Shown here in pieces: positions 41,025-50,283 of a DNA stretch of 64,000 nt. Source of the DNA: JBIOWF01 sp044868295 (lineage in GTDB: Bacteria; Actinomycetota; Actinomycetes; Streptosporangiales; Streptosporangiaceae). The notes beneath the pieces are model-generated. The model had not been told where the DNA came from. It saw only the letters and a program-made list of their open reading frames with translations, and did no database searches. Numbering within the stretch: position 1 is the stretch's first letter; the number at the start of each line of letters is the position of its first letter. The stretch is taken from positions 31,217-95,216 of the forward strand of contig JBIOWF010000229.1 of assembly GCA_044868295.1 (NCBI GenBank). Reading direction: 5' to 3'. The position numbers and the translations under genes were made by a program.

Positions 41025-43199
41025 ATGGAAACGGTGTACCGGACCTGCCCGCTGTGTGAGGCCGTGTGCGGGCTGAAGATCACCCTCGACGACTCCGGGC
41101 ACGTCACCGACGTCCGCGGCGACAAAGACGATCCGTTCAGCAAGGGCTTCATCTGCCCCAAGGGCGCGTCCCTCGGCCGTCTCGACGAGGATCCCGACCG
41201 TCTCCGGGCGCCCCTGGTGCGGAAGGGCGAGGAGTGGTCCGAGGTCACGTGGGAGGAGGCGTTCGCGACGGTCGAGCAGGGACTCTCCCGGATTCCCGGA
41301 CCCGCCCGAGCGATCTATCTCGGCAACCCGAACGCCCACACCATGGCCGGCGCCCTGTACGGCCCACCGCTCGCCCGCAGCCTGGGCAGCCGCAACATCT
41401 TCTCCGCCAGCACCGCCGACCAGATGCCCAAGCACGTGTCGTGCGGCCTGATGTTCGGCCATCCCCTGACGATCCCCGTGCCCGACCTGGACCGCACGGA
41501 CTACCTGCTCATGCTCGGGGCGAATCCACTGGAGTCCAACGGGTCGCTGTGCACGGCACCCGACTTCCCCGGCCGCCTGAAGGCACTGCGCAGGCGGGGC
41601 GGCAGGTTCGTCGTGGTCGACCCCCGCCGCACCCGGACCGCCGATCTGGCCGACGAGCACGTCTTCGTGCGGCCCGGCACCGACGCGTACCTGCTGGCCG
41701 GCATCGTCCACACGCTCGTCGCCGAAGGCCTCGTCACCGTCCACGTGCCGGTGAACGGCCTCGCCGACGTGGCCGCGGCCATCGCCGACTTCCCCGTCGA
41801 GGTCTGCGCGTCGGCCTGCGGCGTTCCCTCCGACGTGATCGTACGGCTGGCGCGCGAGCTGGCCGCGGCTCCCACCGCGGCGGTATACGGCCGGATCGGC
41901 ACCTGCACGGCCGAGTTCGGCACTCTGGCCCAATGGCTCGTGGACGTGATCAACGTGCTCACCGGCAATCTCGACCGGCCCGGGGGCGCCATGTTCCCCC
42001 GCCCGGCGACCGAGGCCCCGGGGAGGCGCAAGCCGTACACGACCGGGCGTTGGCGCAGTCGCGTCCGCGGGCTGCCGGAGGCGAACGGCGAGTTTCCGGT
42101 GGCCACGCTCGCCGACGAGATCGAGACCCCGGGAGAGGGGCAGGTCAGGGCGCTGATCACGGTCGCCGGAAACCCGGTCCTGTCGGCTCCGAACGGCGTC
42201 CGCCTGGACCGCGCATTCCGCGGACTCGAGTTCATGGTGAGCGTGGATCCCTACCTCAACGAGACGACCCGGCACGCGAACGTGATCCTGCCGCCCCCTC
42301 GGGTTCTGAATTCGGGGCACTACGACTTCATTCTGCTGGCGCTCGCCGTCCGCGACTACGCCCGGTACTCGCCGCCAGCGCTGCCGCTGGACGGTGGGAG
42401 TCGTCCGTCGGAGGCGGAGATCCTCGCCCGGCTCGCCATGATCGCGTCCGGCCAGGGCGCCGGGGCGGACCCGACTCTGCTGGACGAGCTCATCCTCGAC
42501 CAGATGCTCGGCAAGGCCGTGGCGGCGGAGGGCGGCCCGATCCAGGGGCGCGACCCCGCGCGGTTGCGCGCGTCGTTGCTCGGGTCGTCCGGCGCCGAGC
42601 TGCGCCTGGACGCCATGCTGCGGCTCGGCCCCTACGGTGAGTGGAACGGCGGCGATCTGTCGCTGCGCACGCTGCTCGACAGCCCGCACGGGCTCGACCT
42701 CGGCCCGCTGCGACCGCGCCTTCCCGGCAACCTGAGCACCGCCTCCGGGGTCGTCGAGCTGGCCCCCGCGCCGCTGCTCGCCGATCTCGTACGGCTCCGC
42801 GCAAGGCCGGCCGATGACGCGCCGGAGTTCGTGCTGATCGGCAGACGCCATCTCCGCTCCAACAACAGCTGGTTGCACAACGTCGGCCCGCTCGTCGGCG
42901 GCAGCAACCGGTGCACGCTGCAGATCAACCCGGCCGATGTCGCCCGGCTGGGGCTGGGCGGCGAGGCTGTGGTCCGCTCGGCCACCGGCGAGCTGACCGT
43001 CCCGCTCGAATCCACCGACACGATCATGCCCGGCGTCGTCAGCCTGCCGCACGGCTGGGGCCACGAGGGAACCCGCCAGGCGGTGGCCGGCAAGAACGCC
43101 GGAGTGAACGCCAACACCCTGACCGACGAAACGGTCATAGACCCGCTCTCCGGCAACGCGGTTTTCAACGGCGTGCCGGTGATGATTGCCTCAGCTTGA
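41025..43199 (+). CDS. Molybdopterin-dependent oxidoreductase
   Basis: 724 residues of the DMSO-reductase superfamily. A [4Fe-4S] site is formed by C8, C11, C15 and C44 (CPLCEAVC and FICPKG). Cofactor-binding blocks include LMLGANPLESNGSLCTAPDF, VVVDPRRTRTADLADEHVFV and, near the C-terminus, NNSWLHNVGPLVGGSNRCTL and VSLPHGWGHEGTRQAVAGKN. C140 (KHVSCGLMFG) lies where a molybdenum ligand may be expected. No Tat signal is visible, so it is probably cytoplasmic. The electron donor or acceptor and substrate are unknown; formate-dehydrogenase-like relatives exist. It appears monocistronic or paired with the HD gene. Confidence 0.85.
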   Translation: METVYRTCPLCEAVCGLKITLDDSGHVTDVRGDKDDPFSKGFICPKGASLGRLDEDPDRLRAPLVRKGEEWSEVTWEEAFATVEQGLSRIPGPARAIYLGNPNAHTMAGALYGPPLARSLGSRNIFSASTADQMPKHVSCGLMFGHPLTIPVPDLDRTDYLLMLGANPLESNGSLCTAPDFPGRLKALRRRGGRFVVVDPRRTRTADLADEHVFVRPGTDAYLLAGIVHTLVAEGLVTVHVPVNGLADVAAAIADFPVEVCASACGVPSDVIVRLARELAAAPTAAVYGRIGTCTAEFGTLAQWLVDVINVLTGNLDRPGGAMFPRPATEAPGRRKPYTTGRWRSRVRGLPEANGEFPVATLADEIETPGEGQVRALITVAGNPVLSAPNGVRLDRAFRGLEFMVSVDPYLNETTRHANVILPPPRVLNSGHYDFILLALAVRDYARYSPPALPLDGGSRPSEAEILARLAMIASGQGAGADPTLLDELILDQMLGKAVAAEGGPIQGRDPARLRASLLGSSGAELRLDAMLRLGPYGEWNGGDLSLRTLLDSPHGLDLGPLRPRLPGNLSTASGVVELAPAPLLADLVRLRARPADDAPEFVLIGRRHLRSNNSWLHNVGPLVGGSNRCTLQINPADVARLGLGGEAVVRSATGELTVPLESTDTIMPGVVSLPHGWGHEGTRQAVAGKNAGVNANTLTDETVIDPLSGNAVFNGVPVMIASA

Positions 43200-43265
43200 C
43201 AACACTGGGTGAACAAGCGCTTGAGAACAGGGCGAGGAGTGATCACGGGACAATAGGCTTCCCTG

Positions 43266-43868
43266 GTGACCATCGCGACCCTTGAGGAACGGCTGCAAGC
43301 CCAGATCAGCTTCGCACTGGAGATCGACAAGCTCAAGCGCGTCATCCGCCGCAACACCCTCATCGACGGGTCGCGACGGGAGAACGACGCCGAGCATTCC
43401 TGGCATCTGGGCATGCTGGCGATGGTCATGGGCGAGCACGCGCCGCCCGGCACCGACCTCGACAAGGTCGTCGCCATGCTGCTCGTCCACGACATCGTGG
43501 AGATCGACGCCGGGGACGTCTTCGTTTACGACACCGACGCCGTCGCGGGACAGTCGGCCCTGGAGCGCGCCGCCGCCGACCGGATCTTCGGGTTGCTCCC
43601 CCAAGACCAGACGGTACGGCTGCGCGCCATCTGGGACGAGTTCGAGGAACGGCGCACCCCGGAGGCCCGTTTCGCCAGGGCCCTCGACCGGCTCGCCCCG
43701 ATCCTGGCCAACCACCACAACGAGGGCGGCACCTGGAAGCTTTACAAGGTGACGGCCGATCAGGTGCGGGAGAAGGTTCAGATCATCAGCGAAGGTTCCG
43801 TCACCCTCGGCAAGTTCGCCGAGCAGCTCGTCGAGACCTCCGTCGCCCGGGGCCACCTCGCCCCCTGA
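43266..43868 (+). CDS. HD-domain hydrolase (YfbR/HDDC2-like)
   Basis: 200 residues. The metal-binding HD motifs are ENDAEHSWHLGMLAMVMGEH and VAMLLVHDIVEIDAGDVFVY, with a further acidic helix RFARALDRLAPILANHHNEG. This pattern matches 5'-deoxynucleotidase-like HD proteins, which hydrolyse nucleoside monophosphates. It lies 66 bp after the molybdopterin gene. The start is GTG 43266 (MTIATLEERLQAQISF). Confidence 0.82.
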   Translation: MTIATLEERLQAQISFALEIDKLKRVIRRNTLIDGSRRENDAEHSWHLGMLAMVMGEHAPPGTDLDKVVAMLLVHDIVEIDAGDVFVYDTDAVAGQSALERAAADRIFGLLPQDQTVRLRAIWDEFEERRTPEARFARALDRLAPILANHHNEGGTWKLYKVTADQVREKVQIISEGSVTLGKFAEQLVETSVARGHLAP

Positions 43869-43921
43869 ATGTTCGCTGCACTGGCGCGCGGGTAAGTGCT
43901 CAGTGTCAGTTAGGGGGCGAG

Positions 43922-44833
43922 ATGGAGAAAACGGCCAAGCCGCAACGCTCTATCCGGCGGACACGGAAGGGGTCGTCAGCGGACCTGCTTCACCGGCTCG
44001 AACGGTCCACGACCCTTGACCAGCCCATCCGGGTGATCGCGAAGGCCGTGCGTCGCAGGCTCGGCGTCGGCCGGATCCGCGACCTGCTGCACGGCGTGCC
44101 TCTCGGCCATCCCGTCCATCCCCCGCTGGCCACCTTCAGCCTGGGCTGCTGGCTGGCGACAGCCGTACTGGACCTGACCAGATCGGATCCGCGAGCCGCC
44201 CGGGCGCTGCTCGCGACCGGAGTGGGCGCCGCGATCCCGACGGCCGCCGCCGGGATCGCGGACTGGTCGACCCTCCATCGGGAGCAGCAGCGCGTGGGGA
44301 TCGTCCACGCGCTGTCCAACCTGACCGCGGCCGGGCTCTACACGGCGTCCCTTCTGCTGCGCCTCGACGGGAAGGAGCGGACCGGCCGAGTGCTGGCGTT
44401 CGCCGGGCTGAGCGCGGCGAGTCTCGGTGGTTACCTGGGAGGCCACCTCGCCTTCCGGCTGGCAGCCGGGGCGAACCATGCCGAGTCGGTCAGCCACCTG
44501 GTGCCGCTCGGCTGGCACGACCTGTGCGCGCTGCGTGACCTGCCCCACGGGCGCCCGGTCGCCCGGCGGCTCGGCTACATCGACCTCTTCGTGCTGCGGT
44601 TCGGGGACGGGGTCAGCGTACTCGCCGACCATTGCTCCCACCTGGCGGGGCCGTTGCACCAGGGCCGCGTCGTCGTCGAGGACGGCGACCCCTGCGTGGT
44701 GTGCCCGTGGCACGGGAGCGTCTTCCGCATCTCGGACGGCGCGGTGGTGCACGGGCCCGCCACCGCACGCCAACCGGCGTTCCAGACCCGGCTGCGGCGC
44801 GACGGCATCGTCCAGGTCCGCCCCGCCGACTGA
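43922..44833 (+). CDS. Membrane protein with DUF2231 and C-terminal Rieske [2Fe-2S] domain
   Basis: 303 residues. A basic N-terminus precedes a four-helix membrane part (HPPLATFSLGCWLATAVLDL, SNLTAAGLYTASLLLRLDGK, GLSAASLGGYLGGHLAFRLA) of the DUF2231 type. The Rieske domain follows, with ligands C238 and H240 in DHCSHLAGPLHQG and C261 and H264 in VVCPWHGSVF. It likely passes electrons at the membrane, partner unknown. ATG 43922 follows AGGGGGCGAG. The last 26 bp including the stop are the first unit of a four-copy tandem repeat. Confidence 0.88.
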   Translation: MEKTAKPQRSIRRTRKGSSADLLHRLERSTTLDQPIRVIAKAVRRRLGVGRIRDLLHGVPLGHPVHPPLATFSLGCWLATAVLDLTRSDPRAARALLATGVGAAIPTAAAGIADWSTLHREQQRVGIVHALSNLTAAGLYTASLLLRLDGKERTGRVLAFAGLSAASLGGYLGGHLAFRLAAGANHAESVSHLVPLGWHDLCALRDLPHGRPVARRLGYIDLFVLRFGDGVSVLADHCSHLAGPLHQGRVVVEDGDPCVVCPWHGSVFRISDGAVVHGPATARQPAFQTRLRRDGIVQVRPAD

Positions 44834-44910
44834 TCGTCCGGCTTCGGCCTGCCGACTGATCGTCCAGGTCCGGCCTGCCGACTGATCGTCCAGGTCCGGC
44901 CGGGCCGCCT
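44807..44910. repeat. Four 26-bp tandem repeats copying the 3' end of the Rieske gene
   Basis: Units at 44807-44832, 44833-44858, 44859-44884 and 44885-44910 (last one partly degenerate) each begin ATCGTCC and, in the first three, end GCCGACTG followed by A. Each of the first three encodes an IV..RPAD-like ending and a TGA, but in successive reading frames because 26 is not a multiple of three. Confidence 0.9.
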
Positions 44911-44918
44911 AATGATCG

Positions 44919-45152
44919 TCAAGTGCCGTCAGGCCGTCGATCGTCAGCGGGATGCTCGACGAGGGCGAGGATCCGGTTGGACATGAATCGCGCCGTACGC
45001 ACCGGGTTGCCGGTCCGGGTCACCTCGGTCACCTCGACGACCCCCCGGCCCGTGGACACTTCGACGCGCCGTCCCGCCCTGGTCGCGACAACCTCATAGG
45101 TGCGCGGCGTGCCGCCCGCGTCGATCACGATTTCCACCCGATCGCCCTTCAT
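44919..45152 (-). CDS. Conserved small protein of unknown function
   Basis: 77 residues, MKGDRVEIVIDAGGTPRTYE to ALVEHPADDRRPDGT. It is a beta-rich pattern with alternating hydrophobics (EVVATRAGRRVEVSTGRGVV, EVTEVTRTGNPVRTARF) and resembles a small SH3/OB-like fold, but no family is recognised. It lies 17 bp downstream of the TSUP permease on the same strand, so co-transcription is likely. Confidence 0.55.
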   Translation of the reverse strand: MKGDRVEIVIDAGGTPRTYEVVATRAGRRVEVSTGRGVVEVTEVTRTGNPVRTARFMSNRILALVEHPADDRRPDGT

Positions 45153-45169
45153 AGGCGAGACATACCCCG

Positions 45170-45916
45170 TCAGGACAGCAGCTTCACAATGGCCACCACC
45201 CCAACGCAGACGATCAATCCGCGCAGGACCGGGGCGGGCAGCCGCCGCCCGACCCGCGCGCCGACGAACCCTCCCAAGGTGGACCCGAGCGCGATGAGCA
45301 GCGCCGCGCCCCAGTCGATGTGGGCCAGGATGATGAACAGCACCGCCGAGGCGGTGTTGACCAGCAGGGCCAGCATGTTCTTGGCCGCGTTGAGCCGCTG
45401 CAGCTCGTCATCGAGGAAGACGCCGAGCAACCCGATCAGCACGACGCCTTGCGCGGCGCCGAAGTAGCCTCCGTACACGCCCGCCCCGAAGACCCCGAGC
45501 CACAGCCAGGGGCCCCCGTGCGGGTGCGTCCGCCGTCCGGCCAGCCAGGCGTTGAGCTTCGGCTGCACCACGACCAGGACGCACGCCAGGGCGATCAACA
45601 CCGGCACGATCACCGTGAAGGCCCGCTCCGGCAGCCACAGGAGGAGCAGCCCGCCGAGGATCGAACCCAGGAGGGAGCCGACGCCGAGCCTGATCAGCCG
45701 TGCCTGCTGGCCCTTGAGCTCGGCGCGGTAGCCGAGAACGCTCGCGAGGTTGCCGGGGACCAGCCCGACGTTGTTGGAGACATTGGCGACGACCGGCGGC
45801 AGGCCCACCGCGAGGAGCGTGGGAAAGGTGATGAGCGATCCCGACCCGACCACGGCGTTGATGCCCCCGGCCCCGACCCCGGCCGCGAAAACCGCGACCG
45901 CCTCCCACGGCGTCAA
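45170..45916 (-). CDS. TSUP (TauE/SafE) family permease
   Basis: 248 residues, about eight helices. The N-terminal repeat starts AVAVFAAGVGAGGINAVVGS with GSLITFPTLLAVGLPPVVAN, followed by NNVGLVPGNLASVLGYRAEL. The second repeat contains VFGAGVYGGYFGAAQGVVLI and LRGLIVCVGVVAIVKLLS. TSUP proteins export sulfite, sulfonates or organic acids; the substrate is not shown. Start about 45916. Confidence 0.9.
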   Translation of the reverse strand: MTPWEAVAVFAAGVGAGGINAVVGSGSLITFPTLLAVGLPPVVANVSNNVGLVPGNLASVLGYRAELKGQQARLIRLGVGSLLGSILGGLLLLWLPERAFTVIVPVLIALACVLVVVQPKLNAWLAGRRTHPHGGPWLWLGVFGAGVYGGYFGAAQGVVLIGLLGVFLDDELQRLNAAKNMLALLVNTASAVLFIILAHIDWGAALLIALGSTLGGFVGARVGRRLPAPVLRGLIVCVGVVAIVKLLS

Positions 45917-46058
45917 GATCTCTGCCTCCTTGTACGGCTTGCGCCCGATCGTAGAGGGACCGTTGTGGAGACTTACGCGGCGGTCCCCTCAGAACCAGGG
46001 TGACCACTTGGATCCAGTGACAGCCTGTCGCCGCCCTGTGGAGCGGCTCATGATCACA

Positions 46059-46991
46059 TCATGAGGCGGTGGTGTCCCGGTTGCCGGATTCCTTGGGGGG
46101 CGTGAAGAGGCCGCCGAGGCTCTCCAGGGCCTTGCCCATCTCGGAGGGCACGATCCAGACCTTGTTCGCGTCACCCTTGGCGATCTCGGGCAGCGTCTGG
46201 AGGTACTGGTAGGCGAGCAGCCGCTGGTCGGGGTTGCCGTCATGGATGGCGCGGAACACCATCGAGATCGCGTCGGCCTGGCCCTTGGCCCGCATGGCCT
46301 GCGCCTCGGCGTCGGCCTGCGCCCGGAGCACCGCCGCCTCGGCCTCGCCCCGGGCCTTCAGCACCGCCGACTCGCGCTCCCCCTGGGCGGTCAGGATCGC
46401 CGCCTGCTTCTGGCCTTCGGCGGTGAGGATCGCGGCGCGCTTGTCCCGGTCGGCGCGCATCTGCTTCTCCATGGAGTCCTGGATCGAGGTGGGCGGGTCG
46501 ATCGCCTTGAGCTCGACCCGGTTGACCCTGATGCCCCACCTTCCGGTGGCGTCGTCGAGCACTCCGCGCAGCTCCGTGTTGATCTCCTCGCGGGAGGTGA
46601 GGGTGCGCTCCAGATCCATCCCGCCGACCACGTTGCGCAGCGTCGTCACGGTGAGCTGCTCCACGGCGACGATGAAACTGGCGATCTCGTAGGTGGCGGC
46701 CTTGGGGTCGGTCACCTGGAAGTAGATGACCGTGTCGATCGAGACCACGAGGTTGTCCGAAGTGATCACAGGCTGCGGCGGGAAGGTGACCACCTGCTCG
46801 CGCAGGTCGACCTCCACCTTTATCCGGTCGATGAACGGCACCACGATGTTGAGACCGGCGTTCAGGGTGCGGTGGTACCGGCCGAAGCGCTCGACGATGC
46901 GAGAGGTGGCCTGCGGCACGATCCGGATCGTCCGGGCCAGCGCGATCCCCGCGACTGCCACGACGACCAGGGCGGCGATGAGCTGAGCCAT
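46059..46991 (-). CDS. Stomatin/SPFH (band 7) family membrane protein
   Basis: 310 residues. One N-terminal membrane helix (LIAALVVVAVAGIALARTIR) anchors the SPFH domain: IVPQATSRIVERFGRYHRTL, NAGLNIVVPFIDRIKVEVDL and QVVTFPPQPVITSDNLVVSI. The coiled-coil is rich in Ala/Glu (GEAEAAVLRAQADAEAQAMR). SPFH proteins scaffold membrane microdomains and proteases. The usual NfeD-type partner gene is not present next to it. GGAG lies 6 nt before ATG 46991. Confidence 0.92.
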   Translation of the reverse strand: MAQLIAALVVVAVAGIALARTIRIVPQATSRIVERFGRYHRTLNAGLNIVVPFIDRIKVEVDLREQVVTFPPQPVITSDNLVVSIDTVIYFQVTDPKAATYEIASFIVAVEQLTVTTLRNVVGGMDLERTLTSREEINTELRGVLDDATGRWGIRVNRVELKAIDPPTSIQDSMEKQMRADRDKRAAILTAEGQKQAAILTAQGERESAVLKARGEAEAAVLRAQADAEAQAMRAKGQADAISMVFRAIHDGNPDQRLLAYQYLQTLPEIAKGDANKVWIVPSEMGKALESLGGLFTPPKESGNRDTTAS

Positions 46992-47204
46992 CCGTCACTC
47001 CAGTTGTGTGATCCCGTCTGGAATGATATTTGGTTTTCTCAACGAGCGCTGGACAAGTGCTAGTTAGAGACCTTCCTCCGGTCCCGGGACCCTTCCACGT
47101 CCCCGGCCTGGGTGGTGACGCGCTCGCGGCCGGGGAGCTTCACTCAGCGGTTGACGGTCCCGCCCGGAACACGATGAGCTCCGTCGCACCATGGGCCCGC
47201 TTCG

Positions 47205-47999
47205 CTAGGCGATGGTGGCCTTCCACCGTCCGCGCTGGAGGTGGACAGCCCCGTCAGGGGTGATGCGCACCCTCGCGCCGTAGAGCGGCAGCGAGCCATG
47301 CTGCAGCCAGTAGTCGCGGACCTCGTCGAACAGGTCCCACAGGCGCCTCGGCCCGCCCTGATGGACGACCGGTAACGCCTGGCCGGCGGACTCCGCCCGC
47401 GCCCACGACCCGTCGTCGTGAGCCATCACCGCCGTCCGGCTGTCGCCGTCCTCGATGTAATCGTGCTCGATCCCCGGCACGGTCAGCTCCAGCATGGAGC
47501 GGACCTCCCAGGCCTCAAGGATGTTGAGCATAGGAAAACGCGAAACCGCGACATGCTCACCCTCACCGGTCCGGCCCATCTCCAACACGTCCACCGGCCC
47601 AGGCGGATAGTCCGCGCCTGTCCGGGTCCGCATGAACATCGCCCAATCCCGCGCGACCTGCCCGGCGGCGCCACCGTCGCCGGTCTTGTCCGCAGCAACG
47701 ATGAGCGAGGTATTCGTGATGGTGGTGACCAGACGACCACCGGGGCGGAGCGCCGCCAGCCAGGCCGGCGGGACCGGCCGCACCGACACCGTGGCGACGA
47801 TCCGATCGAACATTCCCGGCAGGGGCCCGGTGGCGTCGACGGTGGCGACCGTGGGGTGCAGGCCGATCACGCCCAGCCGCTCGGCGGCGATCTTCGTCAG
47901 ACCCGGGTCAACATCGACACTGGTGACGCGGCGGTCGCCGAGCCTGGCCGCGAGAAGTCCGGCGCCGTACCCACAGCCGGTTCCGACGTCCAGGACGTC
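47205..47999 (-). pseudogene. PCMT-like peptide methyltransferase lacking its N-terminus
   Basis: The frame begins inside motif I (VLDVGTGCGYGAGLLAARLG) right at the stop of the small gene upstream, with no ATG/GTG/TTG before it; the first GTG (47870) would start after the SAM-binding motifs. Downstream are VTSVDVDPGLTKIAAERLGV, FDRIVATVSVRPVPPAWLAA and LRPGGRLVTTITNTSLIVAA. The C-terminal VVHQGGPRRLWDLFDEVRDY is typical of methyltransferases accompanying ATP-grasp peptide maturation. Around 80-90 N-terminal residues seem to be missing, so it is probably inactive. No ATP-grasp gene is nearby. Confidence 0.65.
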
Positions 48000-48165
48000 A
48001 GCGGATCTCCACGAACGTCTCTCCGGGGAGGACGTTGCGGAGCTGGGCGAGCGCTTCGGGGTCGGTCACGAGGTCACCTTGGACCACGTAGGTCTCTCGG
48101 TCGGTGGCGTAGAGCGTGGGGCACTGCCCGTCGTCGGAGGTGCTGCCGAGGAAGGTGAGTTTCAT
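47998..48165 (-). CDS. Small conserved protein preceding the methyltransferase remnant (55 residues)
   Basis: ATG 48165 with GAGAGG 8 nt upstream. The sequence MKLTFLGSTSDDGQCPTLYA, then TDRETYVVQGDLVTDPEALA, resembles small actinomycete proteins (with a TYxVQG and TDPEAL pattern) that neighbour DUF6879 or methyltransferase genes. It ends abruptly with GETFVEIR, where relatives as I recall them go on slightly longer; its stop overlaps the truncated methyltransferase, suggesting a deletion joined the two. Function unknown. Confidence 0.6.
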   Translation of the reverse strand: MKLTFLGSTSDDGQCPTLYATDRETYVVQGDLVTDPEALAQLRNVLPGETFVEIR

Positions 48166-48509
48166 GCTCGGGCCTCTCTAGAGTCGGGAATATCGTCCTG
48201 GGCTGATCGTCATGCTCGAATACCACAACGTCAAGGGAAAGCGACCAAGCGCCTTGATGAGCAGAAGGGGTACTCACCAATGAGTAGCCTCGCCAGTTGT
48301 GGCGGTGCTGGCCATGGATGTGTATTTGGGCCCGTGAAGAGACGGGCCCAGCATGTTTTGCGGCATATCTGGAAAAATGCAGGTCAGACGGCCTGCCAGC
48401 CGCGAATGCCGGCAGCAGTCGTGGACCGGGCGGTGGGTGGGGTGGTTGGCGCCCCCAGCCGAAACCGCAGGCTATGCGTTGGTGTTATCGGGAGGTCGAG
48501 CGATAGGAC
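48166..48509. other. Intergenic stretch without a supported gene
   Basis: No frame here has convincing codon usage or family resemblance. A perfect 9-bp inverted repeat TGGGCCCGT-GAAGAG-ACGGGCCCA lies at 48327-48350. It may mark the end of the methyltransferase-linked region or terminate the ABC ATPase transcript from the right. Confidence 0.5.
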
Positions 48510-49298
48510 CTAGAGCGGGCGGGCGTACCAGCGGCCGGAAGCGGTCTTGTCCAGGTCGAGGGGGACGCCGAACGACTTCGAGAGGTTGTCGGGGGTCATC
48601 ACGTATTCCATCGGCCCCTGGGCGACCACGGAGCCGCGGCGCAGCAGCAGGGCATGGGTGAACCCGCTCGGGATCTCCTCGACGTGGTGGGTGACGAGGA
48701 CCATCGTGGGCGCCTTCGGATCCTGCGCGAGGCCGCCGAGACGCCGGACCAGATCCTCGCGGCCGGCCACGTCGAGCCCCGCCGCGGGCTCGTCGAGGAG
48801 CAGCAGCTCAGGGTCCGGCATCAGCGCCCTGGCGATCTGGACGCGCTTGCGCTCACCCTCCGACAGGGTCGAGAACCGCCGCCGGATGAGATGCGCGCAG
48901 CCGAACTGGTCGATGAGCTCGACCGCGCGGGTGACGTCGTGGGAGTCGTACTCCTCGGTCCATCTCCCGAGGATCGCGTAGGAGGCGGTCAGCACCAGGT
49001 CGATGACCTTCTCGTCCGGCGGCACCCGCTCGGCGAGCGCGGCGCTGGCCAGGCCGATCCTGGGCCGCAGGTCGAAAACGTCCACCTGGCCGAGCCGCTC
49101 GCCGAGGATCTCCACCGAGCCCTCGCTCGGATAGAGCAGCGCCGCCGCCACCTGCAGGAGCGTTGTCTTCCCCGCGCCGTTGGGACCGATGACGACCCAG
49201 CGTTCGTCCTCACTAACGGTCCAGTCGATGCCGCGCAGCAGGGCTGCCCCATCTCTACGGATGGCGACGTCCTGAAGCCGAAGCACCTGACCGCCCAT
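48510..49298 (-). CDS. ABC transporter ATP-binding protein (stand-alone)
   Basis: 262 residues. Walker A is IGPNGAGKTTLLQVAAAL, the signature FSTLSEGERKRVQIARAL, Walker B ELLLLDEPAAGLD and the H-loop MVLVTHHVEEIP. It resembles the ModF/YlmA-like ATPases found without a permease gene; none is adjacent here. GGAGGGG precedes ATG 49298. It is divergent from the next gene. Confidence 0.88.
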   Translation of the reverse strand: MGGQVLRLQDVAIRRDGAALLRGIDWTVSEDERWVVIGPNGAGKTTLLQVAAALLYPSEGSVEILGERLGQVDVFDLRPRIGLASAALAERVPPDEKVIDLVLTASYAILGRWTEEYDSHDVTRAVELIDQFGCAHLIRRRFSTLSEGERKRVQIARALMPDPELLLLDEPAAGLDVAGREDLVRRLGGLAQDPKAPTMVLVTHHVEEIPSGFTHALLLRRGSVVAQGPMEYVMTPDNLSKSFGVPLDLDKTASGRWYARPL

Positions 49299-49419
49299 CG
49301 GTCCCCTCCAAATGTCCGGTCCGAGTTGCCTCGCCGAACACTATCCTGCCCGGTCCCGCCGGTCATCGCCTGGTCGCCCAGACGAAACCACTGCAGTCCG
49401 AGCACTTATCGTGGATCAG

Positions 49420-50154
49420 GTGCGCACCGATTCACCGATCTCCGCCACCCTGGTCTCCTGGGGGAACGCCTGGCTGGCCGGACATGTGGGCCTGGACGAG
49501 GCCGTGGACCAGGTCGAACGTGCGGGAGGCCCCCAGGTCGTGACCGGCGACCAGGCGGAATCCGCACTCCGGACATTCCTCGCTGACCTGCGTATCGGCG
49601 GGCTCACCTCGTTGCGGCTTGCCCTGCCGATCCCTGGCGACCCGCTCGGCCTCACCGGGCCGCCCTCCTTCAACGGCGTGGCGATCGATATGGGTCAGGC
49701 CGCGATAGCCGTACTGACCGGAGCGAGTCCGCGCCGGGTCGGCCTGGTGCCGGCCCCGGATGTCCGGGGTTCGTCGTATGCGGGCGTGCGCTGGACGGCC
49801 ATGGAGGCGGGTGCCGGCGAACCGGACGTGCCGCAACTGGCCGAGGCCGAGCGCGCGCTCAACGAGGCCATCCTGTCGGCCACCGACGCGCTGCTCGGCG
49901 TCGACGGCCCGGCCCAGGGCTTTCCCACGCTCAAGGAATCCGGTGAAACGCTCGCGCCCGGCTATCCCGGTCGGGCGCACCGGGTGAGCGCCCTCGCCGG
50001 GCGTCTCGCCGCCGCCCTGCGCCTCGCCGGAGAGCGAGGCCTGACCTCCGGCCAGCTCGCCGCACGCAGCGAGGCGCTGCGCGAGCTCGACCGCGCCGTA
50101 CGGCGGGCCACGCTCGCGGCCCACCACGCCATCATCGAGCAGGGCCGCGTCTAG
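49420..50154 (+). CDS. Conserved actinobacterial protein of unknown function
   Basis: About 244 residues. ATLVSWGNAWLAGHVGLDEA near the start, then LTSLRLALPIPGDPLGLTGP and FNGVAIDMGQAAIAVLTGAS. The C-terminal half is helical (EPDVPQLAEAERALNEAILS, GRLAAALRLAGERGLTSGQL). No signal peptide. I do not recognise a catalytic motif. Start could be GTG 49420 or GTG 49411; both lie about 120 bp from the divergent ABC ATPase gene. Confidence 0.7.
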   Translation: MRTDSPISATLVSWGNAWLAGHVGLDEAVDQVERAGGPQVVTGDQAESALRTFLADLRIGGLTSLRLALPIPGDPLGLTGPPSFNGVAIDMGQAAIAVLTGASPRRVGLVPAPDVRGSSYAGVRWTAMEAGAGEPDVPQLAEAERALNEAILSATDALLGVDGPAQGFPTLKESGETLAPGYPGRAHRVSALAGRLAAALRLAGERGLTSGQLAARSEALRELDRAVRRATLAAHHAIIEQGRV

Positions 50155-50283
50155 CTCGTGTTTTATAGATCAAGCCCTGCTCCGCGACGGGCGGCATTCA
50201 TACGACGCTGGGTGCCCGCTCGGCCGCGCCGGGTCGTGGCCGAAGCCTGTTGGTGCCTACGCGCCTGTCCTCGCCCGTCGTGC

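Noticed and set aside
41010..43064. 684-codon minus-strand frame opposite the molybdopterin gene
   Set aside because: Shadow of a gene with clear Fe-S and cofactor motifs on the plus strand.
48284..48513. Overlapping plus-strand frames (e.g. from ATG 48280 and GTG 48297)
   Set aside because: No family resemblance, no consistent codon bias, and they overlap each other; listed as gap.
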